A stretch of DNA of 42,093 nucleotides from Clostridiales bacterium (GCA_022768185.1 JALEMS010000033.1:1-42093), one strand, 5' to 3'; shown: positions 1-8,199, numbered from the stretch's first letter. The notes: generated by a model from the letters alone, not told the origin. Translations and numbers: made by a program.

Positions 1-2
1 AG

Positions 3-398
3 CCGCTGTATCAGAACTGCGAGGTGTCCATTCCGGTCGACAACAAAAAGGTGCTCATGCGCCCGGTCATCACGCGGGAGGAGGCGCTTGCCCTCATCGA
101 CGCCATCCCGGACGCAGAGCCGGAGGCCTATCACGACAGCAGCTTTCAGCGTCTGGCAGAGCATTACCGGCAGAGCATCGTCAGCTGCGACTGCGCCGAT
201 CTGCTGGAGTTGACGCGTTCGCTTTACGCAAAGAAGCGCGAGGCCGAAAGCCGCAAAAAGAAGCTCGGCGTGATCGACGAGCGCTTCATGCGCCGGGCCG
301 AGGAGCTGCTGTTCGGCGAGCTGGCCGTGGCGCTGGGCATCGAGCGGGAGGATGTGCCGGATTACATTGCCGGGCGGCTGAGCCGCCGCGGGGGCTGA
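3..398 (+). CDS. CarD/CdnL-family transcriptional regulator, C-terminal part (5' end outside the window)
   Basis: The reading frame is open to the left edge, so the start codon and the N-terminal RNA polymerase-interacting (Tudor-like) domain are missing. The GTG at 24 lies inside the conserved stretch PLYQNCEVSIPVDNKK and is not a credible start. What remains is the end of the N-terminal domain followed by the helical C-terminal domain (LALIDAIPD..., SLYAKKREAES, RAEELLFGELAVALGI), which fits the CarD/CdnL/TRCF family. Members bind the RNA polymerase beta subunit and stabilise open promoter complexes. The gene ends 78 bases before the PrsW-like protease gene on the same strand. Family assignment is confident; the target promoters cannot be known from sequence. 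Confidence 0.85.
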   Translation, partial: PLYQNCEVSIPVDNKKVLMRPVITREEALALIDAIPDAEPEAYHDSSFQRLAEHYRQSIVSCDCADLLELTRSLYAKKREAESRKKKLGVIDERFMRRAEELLFGELAVALGIEREDVPDYIAGRLSRRGG

Positions 399-476
399 CG
401 GCGGCCCGGAAAGAAATCAATTTCGCGCCTGCTGCGCCGTGCAGCGGGCTAAATGCGTTCGTGTGGAGGAAACCGT

Positions 477-1211
477 ATGTATTTTCTCATCGCCGCAGCG
501 CTTCTGCCCGCTGTGCTGCTTCTGCTGTACATTTACCGAAAGGATTGCGTTGAGCGCGAGCCGCCGCGCCTGCTGGCAAAGCTGCTGCTGTTCGGCGTGC
601 TGTCCGCCGTACCGGCCATTCTCCTGGAGCGGCTGCTCGGGGGCATGATCGACCTGCTGTTCGGACGCGGGCTGCTGTATACGGCTGTGTCCAACTTCAT
701 CGGCGTGGCGCTGGTGGAGGAGGGGTGCAAGCTGTTCTTTCTTAAAAGAGGTTCGTGGCGTCATCCTGCGTTCGACTACCGGTTTGACGGCATCGTGTAT
801 GCGGTGTTTGTCTCGCTGGGCTTTGCCGGGATCGAAAACGTGCTGTATGTGCTGCAGTACGGACTGAGCGTGGCCGGCCCGCGGGCGGTGTTTTCCATCC
901 CGGGGCACATGGCCTTCGGCGTGTTCATGGGCCTGTACTATTCCGAGGCGAAGGCATTTTTCTGCGTGGGCGATCTGCAGCGCAGCCGCGCAAGGCTCCG
1001 GCGGGCGCTGGTCGTGCCGGTACTGCTGCACGGGGCGTATGACTTTTGTTTGAGTGTGAATTCCGGCGCGCTGACGCTGGTGTTCTTCGTGCTGGTGGTG
1101 CTGCTGGATGTGCACATGCTGCGCACGGTACGCCGCTGTGCGGCAAACGATGCGCCCATGCCCGGCACGGCCTTCTCCATGTGGAACGGCGGGCCGGACG
1201 TCCGGCCCTGA
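477..1211 (+). CDS. PrsW-family intramembrane metalloprotease
   Basis: This is a 244-residue polytopic membrane protein with about seven hydrophobic segments. The PrsW motifs are visible: Glu81-Glu82 with Lys85 in VALVEEGCK, Asp104 and Glu120 in FDGIVYAVF and FAGIENV, and His144 in IPGHMAFG. In Bacillus subtilis, PrsW makes the site-1 cut in the anti-sigma factor RsiW in response to antimicrobial peptides. No anti-sigma or sigma-W pair is seen here, so the substrate is unknown. The start at 477 is preferred over the ATG at 453 because TGGAGGA (464-470) lies six bases before it. The gene converges with the peptide-antibiotic transporter genes at a shared hairpin terminator. Confidence 0.88.
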   Translation: MYFLIAAALLPAVLLLLYIYRKDCVEREPPRLLAKLLLFGVLSAVPAILLERLLGGMIDLLFGRGLLYTAVSNFIGVALVEEGCKLFFLKRGSWRHPAFDYRFDGIVYAVFVSLGFAGIENVLYVLQYGLSVAGPRAVFSIPGHMAFGVFMGLYYSEAKAFFCVGDLQRSRARLRRALVVPVLLHGAYDFCLSVNSGALTLVFFVLVVLLDVHMLRTVRRCAANDAPMPGTAFSMWNGGPDVRP

Positions 1212-1231
1212 ACGGGAAACGGCATAAAAAT

Positions 1232-1278
1232 CGAAACCGCGCCGCGCTTCGTCAAATCGAAGCGCGGCGCGGTTTCCT
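1232..1278. terminator. Bidirectional terminator between the PrsW-like gene and bceB
   Basis: A perfect 19-bp inverted repeat (1233-1251 and 1258-1276, loop TCAAAT) lies between two converging genes. On the minus strand it is followed by GATTTTTAT, a good U-tract. On the plus strand the tail is weaker. It therefore mainly ends the minus-strand bce transcript and probably serves both genes. Confidence 0.85.
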
Positions 1279-1289
1279 GTTTGAAGCGA

Positions 1290-3293
1290 TTATTTTATGA
1301 TCCTGGCATAGGTGCGGGCCGTCAGGGCGAACACCAGTGCGTAGACGGCGGCAAAGGCCAGAAACACCCCCGTCGTGCACCAGAGCGTGAGGCGCGCCTC
1401 ATGCAGGCCGAACAGCGTCAAAAGCTGCAGCATCAGCCGGTAATCGAAGGCCACGTGCACCGCCGCCACCAACAGCGGCGCGAAGAACACGACGAGGACC
1501 TGGCTGTTGATCGACTGGCGCACCATCTGCGGCTCGAGGCCCACCTCCTGCATGATGCGGTATCGCTCGCGGTCCTCGTAGCCCTCGGAGATCTGCTTGT
1601 AATAGATGATGAGCACCGCCACCATGATGAACAGCAGCCCCAGAAACAGGCCCAGGAAGAAAAACCCGCCGTTGATGGAAAAATAGTCTGCCGTGAAGGA
1701 GGGCTTCGTCTCGACGGTGAAGCGCTCCCAGCTGCCGCAGTCGGTCTGCGCCCAGTCCATGGCCTGCTCCAGCCTGTCCGGCAGCGCGCGCAGCGTGTCT
1801 TCATCGGCGTCTGTGTTGAGGAAGGCCTGCCAGATCATCGCTTCGGGGTATCGGTCGGCGGCGCGGTTCGCGGCGGCCTGCGCGTCCCACAGCGTCTGCA
1901 GGGCCGCTTCGTTCTCCACTGTGACCCAGACCGGCTGCACAGAGCGCATGAACGCGCTGCCGACGGCGGGCAGCGCCCCTTGCTGTTCGGCGGCGTGCAC
2001 GGTTACCTCGGTCTGCGTGCCGTCGTCGCTGCCGGCAGCGGGGAAGCGCAGCGTCAGGGGCGCGAGCGTCTCCGGCTTCTGCCCGGTGACGGCAGCATAA
2101 TCCGCGGCCGTCATCAGGCACAGGTCGACGCAGCTGCCGTCCGGCTTCAGCCGGAGGGTAAAGCCGCCGTCCGTGCGCGCGGCGGTGACGCTCAGATAGC
2201 GGCAGGCGCTGACCGGCTCGGCGGACAGTCCCTGTCCGCCGAGTGCGTTTTGCAGCCCGCGCTCGAGCGCGGCGCTGTCAAACGGCGGCTCCTTCTCCGG
2301 AGAATACTGCAGCCGCACGGCCGTATTGCCGGGAAACTGCGTTTCCAGCGTCCGCCGCGAGGAGAGATACAGCGACAGGGTGCCCGACACCATCACCAGC
2401 ACCATCGTCGAGAGGATGCAGATATTGGCCAGCCCCACGGCGTTGCGCCGCATGCGGTAGAGCATGCCGGACAGGCCGATGAAGTGGCGCGTCTGATAGT
2501 AAAACCGTTTGTTTTTCCGCAGCGCCCGGAGTACCGCGATGCTCACCGCGGAAAACAGTGCATAGGTGCCGAGGATGACGAGCAGCACCGCCGGAAAATA
2601 CAGCAGGAACGCGCTGCTGGCCGTGCGCGCAAACAGGGCGACGGCATAGCCTCCGGCCAGACAGAGCGCGCCGCCGATGGCGGCGGGGAGATTGGTTTTC
2701 GGCTCACGCTCGCCGGCCGAGCCCTCGCGCAGCAGCTCCATCGGGCTGCGCCGGCCGATGCGCAGCAGGTTCAAAAGCAGGCTTGCAAGCAAAATCGCGC
2801 AGAAGAGCGCCGCCGTCATGCGGATGCCGGACCACGAGACGTAAAAGCCGAAGCAGGCGTCGCTGCCCATGATGCGGCACAGCAGCAGCGTTACCAGCTT
2901 CTGCAGCAGCAGGCCCAGCAGCAGGCCGCCGCCGACGCCGGCCACGGCCGCGAACACCGTTTCCATGCCGAGCATGCGGGCAATGTGCGCCTTGCCCATG
3001 CCGAGTATGTTGTAGAGCGCCAGCTCCCTGCGGCGGCGCTTCATCAGAAAGCTGTTGGTGTAGAGCAGAAAAATGACGGCAAACAGCGCGATGACAACCG
3101 TTCCGATGGTCATGAACATCGACAGATACACATACCGCGTCATGACCGGCAGATCGGGCGTGCCGGCCAGCGCCGTCACAATATAAAACGCTGCGGCCGT
3201 GCCGGCCAGCGCCAGCAGGTACGGCAGATAAAACTGCCGGTTCCGCACAAGGTTCGACAGGGCGAGGCGGGGGTACAGGCCGGATTTACGCAT
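1290..3293 (-). CDS. BceB-type ABC transporter permease (peptide antibiotic resistance)
   Basis: This 667-residue FtsX-like permease has the BceB layout. Four N-terminal membrane helices start just after the typical opening LYPRLALSNLVRNRQF. More helices follow, then a large extracellular domain of about 200 residues (roughly 320-530) between helices 7 and 8, then three C-terminal helices. BceAB-type transporters protect against cell-wall-active peptides such as bacitracin or lantibiotics, and their extracellular domain senses the drug for the partner kinase. The ATG at 3293 is chosen; the GTG at 3302 has AGGA only two bases away. It overlaps the end of the ATPase gene by eight bases, so the two are translationally coupled. 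The substrate cannot be told from sequence. Confidence 0.9.
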   Translation of the reverse strand: MRKSGLYPRLALSNLVRNRQFYLPYLLALAGTAAAFYIVTALAGTPDLPVMTRYVYLSMFMTIGTVVIALFAVIFLLYTNSFLMKRRRRELALYNILGMGKAHIARMLGMETVFAAVAGVGGGLLLGLLLQKLVTLLLCRIMGSDACFGFYVSWSGIRMTAALFCAILLASLLLNLLRIGRRSPMELLREGSAGEREPKTNLPAAIGGALCLAGGYAVALFARTASSAFLLYFPAVLLVILGTYALFSAVSIAVLRALRKNKRFYYQTRHFIGLSGMLYRMRRNAVGLANICILSTMVLVMVSGTLSLYLSSRRTLETQFPGNTAVRLQYSPEKEPPFDSAALERGLQNALGGQGLSAEPVSACRYLSVTAARTDGGFTLRLKPDGSCVDLCLMTAADYAAVTGQKPETLAPLTLRFPAAGSDDGTQTEVTVHAAEQQGALPAVGSAFMRSVQPVWVTVENEAALQTLWDAQAAANRAADRYPEAMIWQAFLNTDADEDTLRALPDRLEQAMDWAQTDCGSWERFTVETKPSFTADYFSINGGFFFLGLFLGLLFIMVAVLIIYYKQISEGYEDRERYRIMQEVGLEPQMVRQSINSQVLVVFFAPLLVAAVHVAFDYRLMLQLLTLFGLHEARLTLWCTTGVFLAFAAVYALVFALTARTYARIIK

Positions 3294-4053
3294 GACCGTC
3301 ACCGTCCTGTGCCAGCACCGTCAGCGTGTCGGAAATGCGGGCAAACTGCGTCTCCCGGCTCTCGCTGCCGCGGTAGAGCTGATGGTAAACCTGCCCGTCG
3401 CGCAGAAACAGCACGCGCCCGGCGTGACTGGCGGCCTTGACCGAATGCGTGACCATCACGATGGTCTGCCCGCTGCGGTTGATTTCGGCAAACAGCGCCA
3501 GCAGCTGGTCGGACGAGCGGGAGTCGAGCGCGCCGGTCGGCTCGTCGGCGAGGAGGAGCGCCGGAGCCGTGATGAGCGCGCGGGCCACGGCGGCACGCTG
3601 CTTTTGTCCGCCGGAGACCTCGTAGGGGTATTTCTGCAGCAGGTCGGAAATTTCCAGCTGTGCCGCGATGGGGACAAGCTTTTTCCGCATCGTCTCATAG
3701 TTCTCGCCGGCCAGCACCAGCGGCAGAAAAATGTTGTCCTGCAGGGAAAAAGTGTCCAGCAGATTGAAGTCCTGAAACACGAAGCCGAGGTGCGTGCGGC
3801 GGAAGGCTGCCCGGTCGCGCTCGCGGATGGCGTTGAGCGAGACGCCGTTGAGCAGCACCTCGCCGGAGGTGGGCCGGTCGAGCGCGGCGAGCAGGTTCAG
3901 CAGCGTGGTCTTGCCCGAGCCGGACTCGCCCATGACGGCCACATATTCGCCGGCTTCCACGGAGAAGCTGACGTTTTCCAGCGCCTGCACGGGATTGCCG
4001 CCGAAGCGGGTGGTGTAGATTTTCTGCAGGTGCCGTACTTCCAGAAGAGACAT
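3286..4053 (-). CDS. BceA-type ABC transporter ATP-binding protein
   Basis: This 255-residue ATPase has Walker A GESGSGKT (42-49), the Q-loop VFQDFNLLD, signature VSGGQKQR (from 146), Walker B LLLADE (166-171), the D-loop ALDS and the H-loop histidine in VMVTHS. It belongs to the MacB/LolD/BceA subfamily and powers the permease encoded directly downstream. AAGGAG sits a few bases upstream of the ATG. The 142-base gap to the kinase gene holds a BceR-type inverted repeat and a TATCAT -10-like box, so transporter expression can be induced separately from the regulatory genes. Confidence 0.93.
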   Translation of the reverse strand: MSLLEVRHLQKIYTTRFGGNPVQALENVSFSVEAGEYVAVMGESGSGKTTLLNLLAALDRPTSGEVLLNGVSLNAIRERDRAAFRRTHLGFVFQDFNLLDTFSLQDNIFLPLVLAGENYETMRKKLVPIAAQLEISDLLQKYPYEVSGGQKQRAAVARALITAPALLLADEPTGALDSRSSDQLLALFAEINRSGQTIVMVTHSVKAASHAGRVLFLRDGQVYHQLYRGSESRETQFARISDTLTVLAQDGDGHA

Positions 4054-4113
4054 GGCATAGCTCCTTTCGGGCCGGCAGTGCGCATCGGAAGAACGCTTTG
4101 CCGGACTGTCGCT

Positions 4114-4187
4114 ATGATACCGGACGCGCCGGACGGTCCGCCATCGAATCGGCTTACAGTCCGGCGCGTAATCTTACAGTTTTGTAA
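4114..4187 (-). promoter_or_regulatory. BceR-type operator and promoter of the bceAB-like genes
   Basis: A perfect inverted repeat TTACA-N4-TGTAA lies at 4174-4187. An extra TGTAA half-site (minus strand) lies at 4154-4158. The 5-4-5 layout matches the TNACA-N4-TGTAA box known for BceR-like regulators. Downstream on the minus strand is a TATCAT -10-like box (4119-4114) with no good -35, as expected for an activator-dependent promoter. The repeat is seen directly; its use by the neighbouring response regulator is inferred. Confidence 0.7.
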
Positions 4188-4195
4188 GGCGGGCG

Positions 4196-5188
4196 TCACT
4201 CCGCCACGCGTTCGGCGCGGCCGAGCTCCAGCCGCGCCAGCGTGCCGCCGCCGGGGCGGGCGGTCAGGGTCAGCCCGTGGTTCAGCTGCCCGGTCACGCG
4301 GCGGCAGAGATACAGGCCGATGCCCGTGGATTTTTTCTCCTGCCGTCCGTTGTAGCCGGTGAAGCCCTTTTCAAACACGCGGGGCAGATCCTCCGGCCGG
4401 ATGCCGATGCCGTTGTCGGCGATGACAAGCGTGTCTCCCTCGCCGTAGAGTTCGATCGTCCCGCCGGCGGGGGTGTACTTCAGCGCGTTGGAAAGCAGCT
4501 GCTCCACCACGAAGCCGAGCCACTTTTCATCCGTCAGCACCGTTTTGCCGGTGGGCCGCAGCGTCAGTGTGATGCGCTTGAGCACAAACTGCCGGGCAAA
4601 CTTCCGCACCGCGCCGCGCAGCAGCGTGTCCAGCTCGGTCTCGCGCAGGACATAGTCCGTACTGTCGCTGTCCAGACGCAGATAGCCCAGCACCATCTGG
4701 ACATACTGCTCGATGCGAAACAGCTCCACCTCCAGCTCCGGCCGGGCCGGTTCCGGCCCGGCCTGCAGCAGCAGGCGCGCCGCGGCGATGGGCGTTTTGA
4801 TCTGATGTGCCCACAGCGTGTAATAATCCGTCAGGTCCTCCAGCCGGTTGCGGCTCTCCGCGGCCAGCTGCGCGCGCTGCGCCTCCAGCGCCTGCAGCAG
4901 CGCCTGATAGTCGGCCTCCAGCAGACTGCGCGGCTCCGGCAGCGGCAGCGCCGCCGCGCTTTCGGCCTGCGCCAGCAGCCGCTGCAGCAGCCGGTGCCGC
5001 CGGACAAAGCAGACAAAGCCCGCCGCCAGCAGCACAAGCCCCGGCACGAGGCACAGGAGCGAGGCATACCCGACGGCCTCCGCCGGCAGCCCGTACAGCC
5101 GGAACACCCCGGCAAACACGCCTGCCGCCGCGGCAAAATACAGCAGCGTCCAGCCTCGCCGCTTCAGATAGGAAAGCAGCAGCTTCAT
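4196..5188 (-). CDS. BceS-type intramembrane-sensing histidine kinase
   Basis: This 330-residue kinase has two N-terminal membrane helices (about 14-30 and 41-62) with almost no extracellular loop, the mark of intramembrane-sensing kinases that read the state of a BceAB transporter. The H-box is YTLWAHQIKTP with phospho-acceptor His128. The N-box (LLSNALKYTP), G1 (IADNGIGI), F-box (VFEKGFTGYNG) and G2 (STGIGLYL) follow. The ATG at 5188 overlaps the stop of the response regulator gene (ATGA), which fixes the start; the longer upstream frame lies inside that gene. Kinase, regulator and transporter form a complete module. Confidence 0.92.
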   Translation of the reverse strand: MKLLLSYLKRRGWTLLYFAAAAGVFAGVFRLYGLPAEAVGYASLLCLVPGLVLLAAGFVCFVRRHRLLQRLLAQAESAAALPLPEPRSLLEADYQALLQALEAQRAQLAAESRNRLEDLTDYYTLWAHQIKTPIAAARLLLQAGPEPARPELEVELFRIEQYVQMVLGYLRLDSDSTDYVLRETELDTLLRGAVRKFARQFVLKRITLTLRPTGKTVLTDEKWLGFVVEQLLSNALKYTPAGGTIELYGEGDTLVIADNGIGIRPEDLPRVFEKGFTGYNGRQEKKSTGIGLYLCRRVTGQLNHGLTLTARPGGGTLARLELGRAERVAE

Positions 5189-5862
5189 TCGTCTGTCACC
5201 TGATAGCCCGCGCCCTTGCGTGTGCGGATAAAGTCCGTCAGCCCGGCAGCCTCCAGCTTGCGCCGCAGGCGCGTGATGTTGACCGACAGCGTGTTTTCGT
5301 CGATAAAGCTGTCCGACTCCCACAGCCGGATCATCAGCGCCTCACGACTGACGATCTGCCCCTTGTGTTCCATCAGCAGCTGCAGGATGCGCTCCTCGTT
5401 CCGGCTGAGCGACAGCTGCGTCTGACCGACCGTCAGCGTGCCTGCCGCCGCGTCAAGCACCGCGCCGCGGCACTCGAGCAGGTGCGCGGACGGACCGAAG
5501 TCGTAGCACCGGCGCAGCAGCGCCTGCACCTTCGCCGAGAGCACCTGCAGGTCAAAGGGCTTGGCCAGCAGATCGTCGCCGCCCAGCTGCATGGCCGTCA
5601 CCACGTCGGCGCTGTCCGAGGCGGAGGTGAGAAACAAAATGGGTATGTTGGACAGCCGCCGCATCTGGCGGCACCAGTGGTATCCGTTGAAGAAGGGCAG
5701 CGAAATGTCCAGCAGCACCAGATGCGGGGAAAAGGCGGCGAATTCCTCCGTTACCCGGTCGAACTGCCGGGCGCAGGCGACGGTGTAGCCCCAGCCCTGC
5801 AGGTGCTTCTGCACGGCTCCGGCGATGACCTCGTCGTCCTCCACGATGAAGATGCGGTACAT
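5185..5862 (-). CDS. BceR-type OmpR-family response regulator
   Basis: This 225-residue protein has a receiver domain (acidic pair EDD at 8-10, phospho-acceptor Asp52 in LVLLDISLPFFNG, Lys in LAKPFDL) and a C-terminal winged-helix DNA-binding domain (LSRNEERILQLLMEHKGQIVS; NTLSVNITRLRRKLE). It is the first gene of the module and overlaps the kinase gene by four bases. The start at 5862 is preceded by a purine-rich AAGGAAGGGGG; an in-frame extension to 5916 has no ribosome site. It probably activates the bceAB-like genes through the TTACA-N4-TGTAA box at 4174-4187. Confidence 0.93.
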   Translation of the reverse strand: MYRIFIVEDDEVIAGAVQKHLQGWGYTVACARQFDRVTEEFAAFSPHLVLLDISLPFFNGYHWCRQMRRLSNIPILFLTSASDSADVVTAMQLGGDDLLAKPFDLQVLSAKVQALLRRCYDFGPSAHLLECRGAVLDAAAGTLTVGQTQLSLSRNEERILQLLMEHKGQIVSREALMIRLWESDSFIDENTLSVNITRLRRKLEAAGLTDFIRTRKGAGYQVTDE

Positions 5863-5887
5863 ACACGTGCCCCCTTCCTTTTCCGAA

Positions 5888-5916
5888 AGCGTATCACGCC
5901 GCCGCCGGATTGTCAA
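5888..5916 (-). promoter_or_regulatory. Likely promoter of the response regulator-kinase operon
   Basis: On the minus strand, TTGACA (5916-5911) is followed after 17 bases by TACGCT (5893-5888) with an upstream TG (extended -10). The -35 is perfect and the -10 is weak. It lies about 25 bases before the response regulator start and downstream of the preceding gene's terminator. Confidence 0.55.
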
Positions 5917-5931
5917 TCGCAGCGGCGGCCG

Positions 5932-5973
5932 GAAAAAGCCGGAGCGCGGCCTGGAAACAGGCCGCGCTCCGGC
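5932..5973 (-). terminator. Terminator of the prolyl-tRNA editing gene
   Basis: A perfect 16-bp stem (5938-5953 with 5958-5973, GAAA loop) is followed on the minus strand by CTTTTTCC. It lies 25 bases after the stop of the minus-strand gene at 5998 and insulates it from the bce regulatory operon. Confidence 0.82.
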
Positions 5974-5997
5974 GGGTGCGGAATGCGGGAAAACGGA

Positions 5998-6558
5998 TTA
6001 TTCCGGGCTGTCCGGCAACGTCACAACGGTGGGCGCATAGCCCAGATGCGGCAGAATCCGCTCGGTCACGTCGTGCATGGCGATGCGCAGGGTGGAGGTG
6101 TTGCGGCAGGGGTGGCAGCCGAGCCACTCGTCCTGCAGCAGCGCCGCGTCGACCAGAAGATGCACGCGCCGCTCCCGGTCGTTGAGCAGGCCCAGCACGC
6201 TGACAGAGCCGGGCTCCAGCCCCAGCAGGGCGCGCATGTGCTCCGGCGAGGCGAAGGACAGCCGCGCCGAGCCGATCTGCGCGGAGAGATATTTGGTCTT
6301 GAACGGCTTGCGTCCCGGCATCAGCAGCAGAAAGAATTCGGTTTGCTGCCGGTTGGTGAGAAACAGGTTTTTACAGATGGGCGCGCCCAGCACTGCCTCC
6401 ACGGCGGCGCAGGCTTCGATGGTGAAGGCGGCCTCGTGGTCGACGCGGCGGTAGGCGACGCCCAGCGCGTCCAGCGCGTCGTAGCAGCGCTCCTCCGCCG
6501 GCTCCCGCGGCTGCGCGGGACGGCCTTCGTATAAAACGGGATCGACGGAAACGGACAT
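5998..6558 (-). CDS. Prolyl-tRNA editing protein (ProX / YbaK family, Ala-tRNA(Pro) deacylase)
   Basis: This 186-residue freestanding YbaK/aminoacyl-tRNA-synthetase-associated domain protein has conserved stretches such as DHEAAFTIEACAAVEAVLG, CKNLFLTNRQQTEFFL and LGLLNDRERRVHLLVD. ProX (PrdX) proteins hydrolyse Ala-tRNA(Pro) formed in error by prolyl-tRNA synthetase. The ATG at 6558 has GGAGG ten bases upstream and is preferred over an extension to 6630. It is a single-gene unit ended by the hairpin at 5938-5973. The exact mischarged tRNA (Ala or Cys on tRNA-Pro) is inferred from the subfamily. Confidence 0.85.
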   Translation of the reverse strand: MSVSVDPVLYEGRPAQPREPAEERCYDALDALGVAYRRVDHEAAFTIEACAAVEAVLGAPICKNLFLTNRQQTEFFLLLMPGRKPFKTKYLSAQIGSARLSFASPEHMRALLGLEPGSVSVLGLLNDRERRVHLLVDAALLQDEWLGCHPCRNTSTLRIAMHDVTERILPHLGYAPTVVTLPDSPE

Positions 6559-6609
6559 GGACGGACCTCCGGAGGAAGAATTTGCAGAATGATACCATGA
6601 ATGCCCGGA

Positions 6610-6646
6610 AAAGGCAACAGCCGGAAGCAAATCTGCTTCCGGCTGT
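6610..6646 (-). terminator. Terminator of the MFS transporter gene
   Basis: A perfect 13-bp inverted repeat (6617-6629 with 6634-6646) is followed on the minus strand by TGCCTTTTCC. It lies 30 bases after the transporter stop codon. The U-tract is short but the stem is strong. Confidence 0.7.
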
Positions 6647-6676
6647 CATTTGAAAGGAGGATGGGAGTGTCCGGGA

Positions 6677-7984
6677 TTACTGCTGGGCGGCCATTTCCGC
6701 CTCGATCTTGGCGTCGACCTTCGTCTTGAGCGGGAGGGTGACGGCAAACACGAGGGAGATGAGGTACATCACCAGGCAGAAGATGAAGGCGGGGACGTAG
6801 GAGCCGAAGTGATCCTTGAACCATGCGCCCATGAAGGTGCCGAGGGAGGGGCCGATGCCCATGCAGATGAGGGTGGCCAGGCCCCAGGTACGGCCAAGGC
6901 CCGCGCCGCCGAAGACGGAGCCGGCGTAACCGGCGCAGCCGCCCGGCTCGATGCCCCAGTAGGTGGCGAGGAACAGCATGGCAATGCAAACGGGAACGAT
7001 GCTCTTGGTCAGGCAGAGGAGAACGCCGATCGCGCCGCAGGCCGGTCCGATGATGAGCATCGTCTTGCGGCCCTTGACTTCGTTGCCGAACTTCTTGACG
7101 AGCGCGTCGGAGAGCTTGCCGGTCAGCGGCATCATGAACAGGCCGCAGAAGCCGATGACCATGTAGATGTTGGAGGCCTTGCTCAGATCCATGCCCATGT
7201 CGGTCTGGAAGAAGCCGACGCACTGGGACCAGACGAGGAACTCCGCCATCATGCAGGAAAGCAGGCAGATGATGTCACACCAGATGGCGTAGGTACCGAA
7301 GGCCTCGCGCAGGGTAACGGCGCGCTTGGCCGGGCCGGTCTTTTTCTTGATGGTGTCCAGGCCAAAGGGCTGCGTGCCGTAGTATTCCGGCGTGCGCTTT
7401 GCGACGGCGGCGGCCACAATCAGCAGAATGGCCATGATGACGGACAGAACCTTCATGCCGACCTGCCAGCCCATCTGCTGGAGAATGGGCTTGAGCAGGA
7501 GGGTGAGGATCAGCTGTGCGCAGGGCGCGCCGGCGAAGGCGATGCCCCACATGGTGCCGTACTTTGCGCCGACGTACCACTTGCGGCAGGAGACGGTGGA
7601 GCTGATCCACAGCATGCCTGTGCCGACGCCGGCAAACAGACCGTAGGTGAACAGATACACATAGAAGGAGCTGGGGGAGGTCGGGTTGAGCATCGAGGTG
7701 AGGAAGAAGCCGAGGAAGCAGCAGATCGCGCCGATGATGTAGGACGGGCGGCAGCCCTTCTTATCGACCAGGGAGCCGGAGAAAAATGCGGTGATGGCGT
7801 AGATGGTCATCATGATGCAGTAGCCGAGAGAGGTCTGGATGGTGGTCCAGCCGGTGTCGGCGATGATGAGCGCCTGCATAACGGAAAAGCTTGAGCGGTA
7901 ACCAAACAGGCAGAAGACGGCGAGAAACGCGGAAATTACTGTACAGGTACCGAATTTTTTTGCTTGCTGTTCAGAAATTTTCAT
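6677..7984 (-). CDS. MFS transporter, oxalate/formate antiporter (OFA)-like
   Basis: This 435-residue major facilitator has about 12 helices. It opens MKISEQQAKKFGTCTVISAF; GGAGG lies just upstream of the ATG at 7984. Features shared with the OFA family are an early TTIQTSLGYCIMMTIYAI helix, the loop SGSLVDKKGCRPSYIIG after helix 2, and a gap before helix 7 carrying TPEYYGTQPFGLD. Characterised OFA members such as OxlT exchange a carboxylate substrate for its product. It is divergent from the glycyl radical enzyme genes across a shared 534-base control region, so it probably imports the substrate or exports the product of that enzyme. The cargo is unknown; a uniport or symport mode is also possible. 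Confidence 0.85.
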   Translation of the reverse strand: MKISEQQAKKFGTCTVISAFLAVFCLFGYRSSFSVMQALIIADTGWTTIQTSLGYCIMMTIYAITAFFSGSLVDKKGCRPSYIIGAICCFLGFFLTSMLNPTSPSSFYVYLFTYGLFAGVGTGMLWISSTVSCRKWYVGAKYGTMWGIAFAGAPCAQLILTLLLKPILQQMGWQVGMKVLSVIMAILLIVAAAVAKRTPEYYGTQPFGLDTIKKKTGPAKRAVTLREAFGTYAIWCDIICLLSCMMAEFLVWSQCVGFFQTDMGMDLSKASNIYMVIGFCGLFMMPLTGKLSDALVKKFGNEVKGRKTMLIIGPACGAIGVLLCLTKSIVPVCIAMLFLATYWGIEPGGCAGYAGSVFGGAGLGRTWGLATLICMGIGPSLGTFMGAWFKDHFGSYVPAFIFCLVMYLISLVFAVTLPLKTKVDAKIEAEMAAQQ

Positions 7985-8171
7985 GAAGTCAGCCTCCAAA
8001 TTCTCATTCTCAGAACGAATCACAGGGTTGTCCGGGCGGGCCTCCGGAGCGCCGCCGGGACAGCCGTCTGCGGGGAAAGGGGATCGAAGGACGTCCATTC
8101 GAGCTGAATGTAGCAAACCGGAGACGGATTTGTTTACTGCAAAGTGCATTACGGTCGCGAATTTTACGCAA

Positions 8172-8199
8172 TTAAAATAATTATTTATAATTATTTTAA
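8172..8199. repeat. Perfect 13-2-13 palindrome (putative operator)
   Basis: TTAAAATAATTAT and its exact reverse complement ATAATTATTTTAA flank a TT spacer. The palindrome covers a plus-strand TATAAT (8186-8191) with TTTACG 17 bases upstream (8163-8168). A repressor or Crp-like dimer bound here would control a promoter for the activating enzyme gene. It could also work as an AT-rich UP or DNA-melting element. Confidence 0.6.

Noticed and set aside
1281-3440. A 719-codon plus-strand frame opposite the BceB-type permease
   Set aside because: It is an antisense shadow of a well-supported membrane protein gene and starts inside a terminator.
4807-6534. A 575-codon plus-strand frame spanning kinase, regulator and tRNA-editing genes
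   Set aside because: It runs antisense across three supported genes and their promoter; composition is random-like.
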